The notes under the pieces: generated by a model | Told to the model about the DNA's origin: nothing | What the model saw: only the letters and a program-made list of their open reading frames with translations | The model's database searches: none | Shown here: one piece after another, positions 16,187 through 23,888 of the stretch | Position numbering within the stretch: the stretch's first letter is position 1 | How the letters are laid out: every line of letters starts with the position of its first letter | Program-made: the position numbers and the translations under genes | From: CADCTB01 sp963768975 | Lineage (GTDB): Bacteria > Actinomycetota > Acidimicrobiia > Acidimicrobiales > AC-14 | Assembly (NCBI GenBank): GCA_963768975.1 | Contig: CAVYKB010000008.1 | Coordinates: 124,001-188,000 of the forward strand | DNA length: 64,000 bases | Direction: 5' to 3'

Positions 16187-17383
16187 TTGGGCGCCTATCG
16201 ACGGCTCGTCGACCAGGCTGAGGAGGCCCTTATCCAGGGGCGCCTCCGGGAGTGTGAGCGGTTGGCGGGCCAGGCGACCCAGCTCCGTCCCGACGAGCCG
16301 GCGCCGGCCCTGCTGGCGGTGGCCGCCTGCCGGGAGCGGGGGCGGGGGGCAGAGGCCGAGGTCAGGCTGAGAAGCGTGGTGGCCGACCATCCCCACTTCG
16401 CCGAGGCCCACGCCCTGCTCGCTGCGCTACTCGCCGACCTCGGTCGTGATGCCGAGGCCCGGCGTCAGCTCGACCGCTTGCAGCTCACCCACCCGGCGCC
16501 GGCGGTCGCGGCGCCCGCCGCCGAGGCGGCGGCGTCGCTGATGTCCCGAGAGCACGCCCGGCTCCTGGTCGCCCCGCTGGAATCCCACTCCCCGGCCAGA
16601 GCCGGCTGCTACGGCTCCGTGGCCCGCCACCTCGGGCTCCTGGCCCACGCCCGGGGCCGGTGGGACGAGGCCGACGCCCACTTCCGGCTCGCGCTGGTGG
16701 CCAACGCCCGGGCCGCGGCGCCGGTGCTCGTCGCCCACACCCGCCGGCAGTACGCCGCGCTCCTGCGGGCCCGGGGCGATCCCGGGGACTGGGAGCTGGC
16801 CACGGACCTCCTCGCCGAGGCCGCCGCCGTCTACCGCCGGCTGGAGATCGGGCCCTTGGCCGAGCACGCCGAGGCGGTGCTGCGCCGGTCGCACGACGCC
16901 GACGCCGGCGACCGGGACGGAGTGAATGAGTTCCGCCGGACCGGCGCCGGCTGGGTGCTGGCCTTCGACGGCCGGCGGGCCGAGGTGGCCGCCGGCGCCG
17001 GCCTGGACCACATCGCCGAGGTGCTGGCGGCTGGGGGCCGGCCGGTGCAGGCCGTGGACCTCGTCGGGGCCGGCGCCGACCCGGCGACGGAGTACCGGGC
17101 CCGGCTGGCGGAGCTCGACCGCCCGAGCGCCGGCACGGCCGACCCGCTGGCGGCGGCCCTGGCCCGAGCCGAGCGCGACCTGTTGTGGGCCGAGCTGACC
17201 ACACCCGAGGGCGACCCCACCGACCGGGCCCGCCGCCTCGTCGCCCTCCGCATCCGGGCCGCCCTCGACCAGGTCGATGCCGTCCTGCCGAGCCTGGGCC
17301 ACCATCTGCGCCGCGCCATCCGGACGGGCACGTTCTGCCTCTACGAGCCGGGACGGCCCGGATTGTGGAAGATCCACCGGTGA
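16187..17383 (+). CDS. TPR protein with the C-terminal domain of actinobacterial AAA/LuxR-type regulators
   Basis: The 398-residue protein starts with TPR-like helices (AEEALIQGRLRECERLAGQATQL, EAHALLAALLADLGRDAEARRQL). After about residue 245 comes a segment typical of the C-terminus of large actinobacterial ATPase regulators (FRRTGAGWVLAFDGRRAEVAAGAGLDHIAEVLAAGGR... ATEYRARLAELD... LRRAIRTGTFCLYEP). No P-loop or helix-turn-helix is present, so it may be a detached tail of such a regulator. The only near start is a TTG that immediately follows the TAG of the carbonic anhydrase remnant, so the original N-terminus may be lost. Its stop overlaps the next start as GTGA. Confidence 0.65.
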   Translation: MGAYRRLVDQAEEALIQGRLRECERLAGQATQLRPDEPAPALLAVAACRERGRGAEAEVRLRSVVADHPHFAEAHALLAALLADLGRDAEARRQLDRLQLTHPAPAVAAPAAEAAASLMSREHARLLVAPLESHSPARAGCYGSVARHLGLLAHARGRWDEADAHFRLALVANARAAAPVLVAHTRRQYAALLRARGDPGDWELATDLLAEAAAVYRRLEIGPLAEHAEAVLRRSHDADAGDRDGVNEFRRTGAGWVLAFDGRRAEVAAGAGLDHIAEVLAAGGRPVQAVDLVGAGADPATEYRARLAELDRPSAGTADPLAAALARAERDLLWAELTTPEGDPTDRARRLVALRIRAALDQVDAVLPSLGHHLRRAIRTGTFCLYEPGRPGLWKIHR

Positions 17384-18540
17384 CCGACCTTCCGCTCCCC
17401 GTCGTCGCTGCCGTGCTCATCGGCGGGTCGGTGACCTTGTCCGTCGGCGCCCTGACTTTCGTGCGCCGGCGAGGGCAGGACTACGTCCATGAGCACAACG
17501 ACTTCATCGGGATGATCTTCGCCCAGGTCGCGCTGCTCTTCTCGGTGCTCCTGGCCTTCATGGTGTTCTCCACGTGGCAGCGCTTCACCGACTCGGCTGC
17601 CAGCGTCACCGCCGAGGCTGCTGCCGTCGTCGTCGCCTACCGCGACACCGCGCTGTTCCCCGAGCCGATCCGGTCCGAGGCCCAGGCTGCATTCCGCAGC
17701 TACGTCAACGAGGTCATGGACAACGAGTGGGCCAGCCACGGGGAAGTGGTGCCGCACAACTCCCGGGACGCCCTGAACCCGCTGTGGAACGTCTACCGCC
17801 GCTACCAGCCGACGGATGCCGGCGCCCAGTCCCATCTCGCCGGCGCGGAGGACCGCCTCCACGACGTGGAGGCCCAGCGCCACGCCCGCCACCTGGCCGG
17901 CGAGTCCAGCCTGCCGAACGTGTTCTGGTGGCTGCTCGTCGGCGGTGGCGTGGTCACCGTAGGCATGACTTTCCTGTTCTCGATCGAGCGCCGGCGGGTT
18001 CACCTGGTCCAGGTCGGCGTGCTGAGCGGCATCCTGGCCGCCGTGCTGTCGCTGATCCTGGCCCTGAACTTCCCGTTCACCGGCGACGTGCACGTCAGCC
18101 GGGGCCCGTTCCGGCACGCCTTGCTCAACTTCGACGCCATCGACATCCAGCCCGGCCCGCCGGCGCCCGGCTCGCGGCCGGCCCGGACGGAAACCGTCAC
18201 CGTCGATGCGCGGGAGGGCTACGTCGACACCGGGATCGACATCGCCGTCGGCGACCGCGTGGCGATCAGCGCCACCGGGGTCATCTTCCACGACGCCTCC
18301 GGCAGCACGGGCCCCAACGGGGTGGCCGAGCGGCGGGACCTGAGCCAGTTCAACCTGATCGAGGCCGAGAACCACGGCGCCCTCATCGGCAGAATCGGCG
18401 CCGGCGCCCCCTTCGCCGTGGGCAGTGACTTCTCCTCCGCCAGCCTGGCTCCCGGGCGGCTCTTCCTCGGGGTGAACGACGCCGGCCCCGACAACAACCG
18501 GGGCGCTTTCACTGCCAGCATCACCGTCCGCACCGTCTGA
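17380..18540 (+). CDS. DUF4239-like membrane protein with an extra C-terminal beta domain
   Basis: A 386-residue protein. Hydrophobic helices lie near residues 5-25, 45-70 (AQVALLFSVLLAFMVFSTW), 185-205 and 215-235, with a soluble helical stretch between the second and third. This is the four-helix layout of DUF4239/bestrophin-like proteins. The last 110 residues (VTVDAREGYVDTGIDIAVGDRVAISATGVIF... RLFLGVNDAGPDNNRGAFTASITV) look like a jelly-roll of the PA-IL/LecA kind, probably outside the membrane. The function is unknown; the beta domain might bind sugars (inference). It is translationally coupled to the TPR gene by a GTGA overlap. Confidence 0.72.
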   Translation: MTDLPLPVVAAVLIGGSVTLSVGALTFVRRRGQDYVHEHNDFIGMIFAQVALLFSVLLAFMVFSTWQRFTDSAASVTAEAAAVVVAYRDTALFPEPIRSEAQAAFRSYVNEVMDNEWASHGEVVPHNSRDALNPLWNVYRRYQPTDAGAQSHLAGAEDRLHDVEAQRHARHLAGESSLPNVFWWLLVGGGVVTVGMTFLFSIERRRVHLVQVGVLSGILAAVLSLILALNFPFTGDVHVSRGPFRHALLNFDAIDIQPGPPAPGSRPARTETVTVDAREGYVDTGIDIAVGDRVAISATGVIFHDASGSTGPNGVAERRDLSQFNLIEAENHGALIGRIGAGAPFAVGSDFSSASLAPGRLFLGVNDAGPDNNRGAFTASITVRTV

Positions 18541-18584
18541 GGGGCCGCGCCGGATCCCGGCCGCGACGCGGCGAGAATGTCGCC

Positions 18585-19352
18585 GTGAACACGAACGAGC
18601 TCGAACATCGCACCCCCACCCGCAGCCGCCGCCCGCTCGCCATCGTCGCCATCCTCGCCGTGCTGGCGGTCGCCGGCGTGGGTGCCGCCTACCTCGCGTT
18701 CTTCACCGACGACGCCCCGGAACGCCTCGCCCTGAGCGACGACCCGGTGCCCACCACCGCGGCCGGGCCCGGCGGCACGACGGCGGCGACGGTCGCCAGC
18801 GGCGCGTCCCAGCTGGCCGGCACCTGGATTGTCGCCCGAGGCTCGACGGCCGGCTACCGGGTCAGGGAGAAACTGGCCGCCCTCCCGGCCAAGAGCGACG
18901 CGGTGGGACGCAGCCCGGCCGTCACCGGCTCGGTCAAGGTCGACGGATCGGGGTCGTCCCACACGGCCACCGACGCCAACTTCGAGGTGGACCTCACCCA
19001 GCTGGCCAGCGACGAGAGCCGCCGCGACAACCGCATCCGCACCGACGGCCTCCAGACCAACCGGTTTCCGAGGGCGACCTTCGTTTCCACCAAGCCTCTT
19101 CCGCTTCCGGCCGAGACGGCGTCGGGCCAGGCGGTGAAGGCGACGGCCGAGGGCGACCTCACCATCCACGGCGTTACCAAGCGGGTCCAGATACCCCTGG
19201 ACATCCGGGTCGACGACGGGCGGGGCGAACTGGTCGGCTCGCTGGCGTTCCCGATGAGCGACTTCGACATAACCCCGCCGAGCATCGGGGGCTTTGTCAC
19301 CGTCGACCCCGACGCCACCCTGGAGTTCAAGCTCATCCTCGAGAAGACATAG
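18585..19352 (+). CDS. YceI-family protein with N-terminal membrane anchor
   Basis: The 255-residue protein has one hydrophobic helix at about residues 18-38 (RPLAIVAILAVLAVAGVGAAYLA as a signal anchor), a Thr/Ala/Gly linker, and a YceI lipocalin-like barrel from about residue 80 (GTWIVARGSTAGYRVREKL... DLTQLASDESRRDNRIR... GDLTIHGVTKRVQIPL). YceI proteins bind isoprenoid chains such as polyprenyl phosphates or quinones, which would fit an organism making menaquinone, though nothing links the genes directly. The start is GTG at 18585; no better ATG exists upstream. Confidence 0.9.
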   Translation: MNTNELEHRTPTRSRRPLAIVAILAVLAVAGVGAAYLAFFTDDAPERLALSDDPVPTTAAGPGGTTAATVASGASQLAGTWIVARGSTAGYRVREKLAALPAKSDAVGRSPAVTGSVKVDGSGSSHTATDANFEVDLTQLASDESRRDNRIRTDGLQTNRFPRATFVSTKPLPLPAETASGQAVKATAEGDLTIHGVTKRVQIPLDIRVDDGRGELVGSLAFPMSDFDITPPSIGGFVTVDPDATLEFKLILEKT

Positions 19353-19401
19353 CAGGCTCGAAAGGCGTAACCGCCGTCAGTTGAGGCATTCTTGGGGCCG
19401 G

Positions 19402-21642
19402 ATGACGCCCAGCCCCGAGGATGTCGGCGGGGGGGAACTCAGCGCCCGCCGGTGGCTCGAGGCGCTCCGCCGCGCCGCAGAGGCCGCCGACGGGATCACC
19501 GACCTCCGAAGCACCGCCACCGCAGTCGTCGCCGAGGTCTGCGCCGCCGCCGGCTGGCCGGCGGGGCGGCTGCTGACGGTCACCAGCGGTCGGGTGGCCG
19601 ACGCCGGCGTGTGGCACCTGGACGATGCGCTGCGGTACGCCTCCTTGCTGGAGGTGGTCGTTCCCGGCGCCCCGCTGGCCGAGCGGGCCGTCACCTTGGC
19701 CGAGCCGGTGTGGACCGGCGACCTGACCGAGGTCGGGGCGATGAGCACCGAGGCGTCACGGGCCGGCCTGCAGGCTGCGGCGGCCGTCCCCGTGCGCAGC
19801 AACGGCGACGTGGTGGCCGTCGTCGAGTTCTTCGCCGAGCGGCCCGAGCGGCCGGCGCAGGGTGTGCTGGCCATGGCGGCCGCCGTGGTCGGCCAGCTCG
19901 GGCGGGTCGTCGACCGGGCCCGGGCCCGGGCCGCGACCGATCAGGCGGTGTTCATGACCGAGGTCGCCCACGACGCCTACATCGCAGTCGACGACCAGGG
20001 CCGCATCGTCGAGTGGAACCCCGTGGCCGAGGCGGTCTTCGGCTGGCCCCGCTCGGAGGCGATGGGGCGGGCGCTGGCCGACCTGGCCGTCCCGCCCCGC
20101 CACCGTGACCTGTTCGACCGGCACCTCCGGGGATTGGTAAAGGGCGCCGAAGGGTCCGTCGGGCTCACGCAGCTCCGGCGGGAGCTGGTGGCACTGAACC
20201 GGGCGGGCGCCGAGTTCCCCGTCCAGGTCACGGTCTGGACTTCGGGGGCCGACGGCTCCCGGCGCATCTGCGGCTTCGTGCGCGACCTCAGCGAGCGCAA
20301 GCGCTTCGAGGGCCAGCTGGCCAGCCAGGCCCTTCACGACCGTCTTACCGGGCTGCCGAACCGGGTCCTGCTCCGGGACCGCATCGAGCATTCGCTGCTG
20401 CGGGCCGGGCGCCGGGGGGCGTCGGTGGCGTTGCTCATCGCCGACATCGACCGCTTCAAGGTCTTCAACGAGAGCCTCGGACACGACGGCGGCGACCGGC
20501 TGCTGGTGGCGGTAGCCGAGCGCCTCACCGAGCTTCTGCGGCCGGGCGACACGGTCGCTCGCATGGGGGGCGACGAGTTCGCTCTGCTGTGCGAGGACAT
20601 CGGCGGCTACCAGGAGGCGGCCGGGATCGCCTCGCGGGTGGTCGGGGCGTTCGAGAAGCCTTTCCACATTCAGGGCGGCGACCTCTCGGTGACTGCGAGC
20701 GTCGGCGTGGCCGTCGGGTCCCTCGCCGGGCCGGCGCCCGAGCTGCTGCTGCGCGACGCCGACGTCGCCATGTACCGGGCCAAGGACAGCGGACGGGACC
20801 GCTACGAGGTCTTCGACGAGACCATGCTGGCCGACGCCACCGAGCGGCTGTCGGTGGAGAACGACCTGCGCCGGGGCATCGCCCAGCGCCAGCTCTGCCT
20901 GTACTACCAGCCGATCGTCCACCTCGACACCGGCGCAATCGCCGGCTTCGAGGCCCTGGTCCGCTGGCAGCACCCGGTGCGGGGCCTGCTCCCGCCGTTG
21001 GAGTTCATCCCGTCCGCCGAGCAGACCGGCCTGATCGTGCCCCTGGGCCGGTACGTGCTGGCCGAGGCGTGCGCCCAAGCCGCGTCGTGGGCGGCCATGC
21101 ACGCCAGCGGCGAGCAGCTGCGCATCAGCGTCAACGTGTCGGCCAAGCAGCTGGTCCAGCCCGGGTGGTCCGACGAAGTGGCCCAGGTGCTGGCCGAGTC
21201 CGGGCTGGCGCCCCGGCAGCTCGTCCTGGAGATCACCGAGAGCGTGCTCATGGACGACGCCGACGCGACGGCCATCCGCATTGAGGAGCTGCGCCGGCTC
21301 GGGGTTCGCATCGCCATCGACGACTTTGGCACCGGGTACTCCTCGCTCGGGTACCTGCGCCGGCTGCCCGTCGACATCCTCAAGATAGACAAGTCGTTCA
21401 TCGACGGGGTGGCCGAGGGCCCGCACGAGTCGGCCCTGGCCCGGGCCGTCGTCAAGCTCGCCTCCACGCTTCGACTCGAGGCCGTGGCCGAGGGCATCAA
21501 CAGCCGCAAGCAACTCCTCCAGCTCCGCCGGCTGCGCTGCCCCTACGGGCAGGGGTTCTACTTCTCCCGCCCCCAGCCGCCGGACGCCATCCCCCGTCTG
21601 CTCGATCTGGGCGTGCTGGAGGGCGTCGACCCCGGCGAGTAG
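19402..21642 (+). CDS. GAF-PAS-GGDEF-EAL cyclic-di-GMP enzyme
   Basis: A 746-residue soluble protein. A GAF-like domain (about 20-180) is followed by a PAS domain (about 190-310, AYIAVDDQGRIVEWNPVAEAVFGW), a diguanylate cyclase domain with intact GGDEF at 389-393, and a phosphodiesterase domain with EAL at 517-519, DDFGTGYSSL and KIDKSFI. The usual EGVE loop is EGIN here. Both enzymatic halves look competent, so it may either make or degrade c-di-GMP depending on its sensory domains. I chose the ATG at 19402; the frame before it overlaps the YceI gene. It is the only enzyme in the window likely to act on c-di-GMP. Confidence 0.93.
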   Translation: MTPSPEDVGGGELSARRWLEALRRAAEAADGITDLRSTATAVVAEVCAAAGWPAGRLLTVTSGRVADAGVWHLDDALRYASLLEVVVPGAPLAERAVTLAEPVWTGDLTEVGAMSTEASRAGLQAAAAVPVRSNGDVVAVVEFFAERPERPAQGVLAMAAAVVGQLGRVVDRARARAATDQAVFMTEVAHDAYIAVDDQGRIVEWNPVAEAVFGWPRSEAMGRALADLAVPPRHRDLFDRHLRGLVKGAEGSVGLTQLRRELVALNRAGAEFPVQVTVWTSGADGSRRICGFVRDLSERKRFEGQLASQALHDRLTGLPNRVLLRDRIEHSLLRAGRRGASVALLIADIDRFKVFNESLGHDGGDRLLVAVAERLTELLRPGDTVARMGGDEFALLCEDIGGYQEAAGIASRVVGAFEKPFHIQGGDLSVTASVGVAVGSLAGPAPELLLRDADVAMYRAKDSGRDRYEVFDETMLADATERLSVENDLRRGIAQRQLCLYYQPIVHLDTGAIAGFEALVRWQHPVRGLLPPLEFIPSAEQTGLIVPLGRYVLAEACAQAASWAAMHASGEQLRISVNVSAKQLVQPGWSDEVAQVLAESGLAPRQLVLEITESVLMDDADATAIRIEELRRLGVRIAIDDFGTGYSSLGYLRRLPVDILKIDKSFIDGVAEGPHESALARAVVKLASTLRLEAVAEGINSRKQLLQLRRLRCPYGQGFYFSRPQPPDAIPRLLDLGVLEGVDPGE

Positions 21643-21671
21643 CCAAGCTCCGCCTGCCGGCGAACTCGCAG

Positions 21672-21929
21672 TTACAGGTGCTCGGCCGCCGCCTTCTGCA
21701 CGCCGGCGGTGATGACGTCCCAGTCAGCGCCCGGCTTGCGGGTGACCGTGACGAAGGTGTTCACGCCGAAGAGCGATTGCACGCCCTCGACGCCGAAGAT
21801 CGCCTCCACGAACGGGTTGCCGGCGGCGGCTTCGGCGCTGGCCACGTTGAGAGTGGCCGGCAGCTTGACGTCGAGGTCGTACTTCATCGCGTTCGGATTG
21901 GGCGTGGGCGAAGGAGTGGCAGTGGCCAT
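21672..21929 (-). CDS. Nfu/NifU N-terminal domain protein
   Basis: The 85-residue protein carries the Nfu-N signature TPNPNAMKYDLD, followed by GNPFVEAIFGVEGVQSLFGVNTFVTVTRKPGADWDVI. This domain occurs at the front of Fe-S scaffold proteins. Here it stands alone, without the Cys-x-x-Cys scaffold domain, so it cannot hold a cluster by itself; stand-alone forms are known and their role is unclear. It is transcribed away from the SirB1-like gene (starts 32 bp apart). Confidence 0.88.
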   Translation of the reverse strand: MATATPSPTPNPNAMKYDLDVKLPATLNVASAEAAAGNPFVEAIFGVEGVQSLFGVNTFVTVTRKPGADWDVITAGVQKAAAEHL

Positions 21930-21961
21930 GAACGGGCATGCTAGGTCCTAGGTTGGCTGAC

Positions 21962-22738
21962 ATGGACCCGACGACCCGTTTCGCGGCGCTCGTGCAGGGA
22001 CCGCCGGACCGGTTTGCCCTCGACGAGGCCGCCCTGCTCATCGCTGCGCACGCCCGACCCGACCTCGACGTCGCCGCCGAGCGAAGGCTGCTCGACCGCC
22101 TGGCCGCCGGCATCACCGCCGGCGACCTCCACGACTGGCGCCGGCACCTGTTCGTCGACCTCGGCTTCTCGGGTGACGGCACCCAGTACCACGACCCGGC
22201 CAACTCCTTCCTCGACCAGGTCATCCGCCGGCGCAAGGGGCTGCCGATCACCCTGTCGGTCCTGGGCATGGAGGTCGGCCGGCGGGTGGGGCTGCGGCTG
22301 GAGGGCGTGGGCATGCCCGGCCACTTCCTTCTCCGCCACGGTCCCGACTCCTTCGTCGACCCCTTCGACGGCGGGCGGGTGCTCGACCGGGCCGGCTGCG
22401 TCGAACGCTTCCGGGAGGTCAACGGCCGGCGGGCCGCCTTCCTGCCGTCCTACCTGGACCCGGTCACCCCGGTGGCCATCCTCGCCCGCATGCTGAACAA
22501 CCTGAAGTCGGTCTACGCCGGTCGGGGCGACGTGGCCGCCCTGACCTGGGTGGCCGACCTCCGGGCTGCCCTGCCCGACACATCACCCCTGGAGGACTGG
22601 GAGTGGGCCCGAGTCCTGGGCCTCACCGGGCGGTTCGTCGAGGCGGCCGACCGGATGGAGGCGCTGGCCGGCGTGCTTCCGGGCGAGGAGAAGTCGCTCA
22701 GGGCCGAAGCCTCGGCCATGCGGGCGCGGCTCAACTGA
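21962..22738 (+). CDS. SirB1-family transglutaminase-like protein
   Basis: The 258-residue protein has a transglutaminase-like core. Its first part (DLHDWRRHLFVDLGFSGDGTQYHDPANSFLDQVIRRRKGLPITLSVLGMEVGRR) contains the Asn-Ser-Phe-Leu and Arg-Lys-Gly-Leu-Pro-Ile-Thr-Leu motifs of the SirB1 family, followed by GMPGHFLLRH. The C-terminus has a short TPR-like stretch (MLNNLKSVYAGRGD). The usual cysteine of active transglutaminases is not evident, so it is probably a binding protein. The ATG at 21962 is preferred over the upstream TTG-type start. The TGATG at 22736-22740 couples it to the TfoX-like gene. Confidence 0.85.
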   Translation: MDPTTRFAALVQGPPDRFALDEAALLIAAHARPDLDVAAERRLLDRLAAGITAGDLHDWRRHLFVDLGFSGDGTQYHDPANSFLDQVIRRRKGLPITLSVLGMEVGRRVGLRLEGVGMPGHFLLRHGPDSFVDPFDGGRVLDRAGCVERFREVNGRRAAFLPSYLDPVTPVAILARMLNNLKSVYAGRGDVAALTWVADLRAALPDTSPLEDWEWARVLGLTGRFVEAADRMEALAGVLPGEEKSLRAEASAMRARLN

Positions 22739-23082
22739 TGGAGATGCCCAAGCCTACCGAGGACGACAAGACGCGGTTCCGGTCCCTTGTGCCCGACGAC
22801 CCCCGGGTGGAGGTAAAGCCGATGTTCGGGAACCTCGGCGCCTTCGTCAACGGGAACATGTTCATGGGCCTCTTCGGCGCCGACATCGGCCTGAAGCTCG
22901 ACGAGGGCGACAGGGCCACGCTGCTGGCCGGCGGTGGCGGGCCGTTCGGGCCGGCGGAGCGGCCCATGGGCGGCTACGTCACCCTGCCAGCGGGGTGGCC
23001 GGCGGGCCGCTGCGAGGAGTGGGTGGCCCGGGCAGTCGCCACGGTCGGGGCCCTGCCGCCGAAGAAGGCCAAGAAGAAGTAG
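22738..23082 (+). CDS. TfoX N-terminal domain protein
   Basis: The 114-residue protein matches the TfoX N-domain (VEVKPMFGNLGAFVNGNMFMGLFGADIGLKLDEGDRATLLAGGGGPFGPAERPMGGYVTLP) and ends in a lysine run (PPKKAKKK). In gamma-proteobacteria TfoX activates competence; stand-alone N-domain proteins in actinobacteria have no settled role. Translation is coupled to the SirB1-like gene by a TGATG overlap. The basic tail may contact nucleic acid (inference). Confidence 0.88.
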   Translation: MEMPKPTEDDKTRFRSLVPDDPRVEVKPMFGNLGAFVNGNMFMGLFGADIGLKLDEGDRATLLAGGGGPFGPAERPMGGYVTLPAGWPAGRCEEWVARAVATVGALPPKKAKKK

Positions 23083-23162
23083 GTCCCTGCAAGCGACCGT
23101 CAAGCGTCCTGCCAGCGCGGCGACCGATAACAGGGGTGTAACGCCGCCACAGGAGGCTCTTT

Positions 23163-23888
23163 ATGCGCATCGGCATCAGCGTCGCCCAATGCGACCGGCT
23201 CGCCCGCCCGGCCGCTGTCGTCGCCGCGGTCAAGGCTGCCGAGCAGCTTGGCTACTCCTCGGTCTGGGTGTGCGACTCCGCCCTTGACCCCGCCGGCGTG
23301 CTCTCGGCGGCCGCCGCCGTCACCAGCCGGGTCCGCCTGGGCGCCGGCATCGTGGTGGGGGAGCGCGAAGATCCCGCGTCCCTCGCCCGTTCGCTGGCGA
23401 CGGTGGACCTGCTCAGCGAGGGCCGCCTGACGGTGGCGTTGGGGGGTCCGGCGGAGACGCTCGACGCCGTGCTCGACGCCCTCGCCGGCGGCCGCGCCCC
23501 GGTGCTCCTGGAGGGACGGTCGGCCGACCTGCTCGACCGGGTGGCTCGCCGGGCCGCCGGCTGGAGCCCCGCCGACGTGCCCCTCGACGACCTCGAGCCG
23601 TTGTGGGCCGAGGTCCAGCGCCTGGCCGTGGCGCAGGGTCGCAACGCCGACGACCTCCAGCTTGTGGTCCGGGCCGGGATCGTGCTGACCGCGGCGCCGG
23701 CCGGCGCCGGCCGGGCCAGCTACCAGGGCGACGCCGAGCAGGTGGCGGGCGACGTCGTGTCCGCCCATCGCCGCGGGGCCGACGAGGTGGTCCTGCACCT
23801 GGCCGGCGACCTCACCCTCGACGAGGCCCTCGACGGTTATGCGCGCATCGGGGAGGCCGCCGAGCGGCGGGCCGCCGCCCTCAGATGA
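23163..23888 (+). CDS. Luciferase-like (LLM class) flavin-dependent oxidoreductase, short form
   Basis: At 241 residues the protein is shorter than usual LLM proteins (about 300), but it has the expected barrel features: MRIGISVAQCDR, YSSVWVCDSALDPAGVLSAAAAVTSRVRLGAGIVV, ATVDLLSEGRLTVALGG and VSAHRRGADEVVLHLAGD. The insertion regions and part of the C-terminal barrel look trimmed. The family uses F420 or FMN to oxidise small organics; the substrate is not predictable. An AGGAGG (about 9 bases before the ATG at 23163) gives a strong start. Its last 8 bases overlap the end of the convergent SARP gene. Confidence 0.83.
   Translation: MRIGISVAQCDRLARPAAVVAAVKAAEQLGYSSVWVCDSALDPAGVLSAAAAVTSRVRLGAGIVVGEREDPASLARSLATVDLLSEGRLTVALGGPAETLDAVLDALAGGRAPVLLEGRSADLLDRVARRAAGWSPADVPLDDLEPLWAEVQRLAVAQGRNADDLQLVVRAGIVLTAAPAGAGRASYQGDAEQVAGDVVSAHRRGADEVVLHLAGDLTLDEALDGYARIGEAAERRAAALR

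Noticed and set aside
19756..21513. Long open frame antisense to the GGDEF-EAL gene
   Set aside because: It is low-complexity, with no motifs, and is explained by high GC at third positions of the real gene.
21484..21513. EGIN in place of EGVE in the EAL domain as a sign of inactivity
   Set aside because: The main catalytic motifs (EAL, DDFGTG, KIDKSFI) are intact; this loop varies in active enzymes.
23881..23888. 8-bp overlap of the luciferase-like and SARP genes as an annotation error
   Set aside because: Both ends are well supported, and convergent overlaps of a few bases are common in this window.
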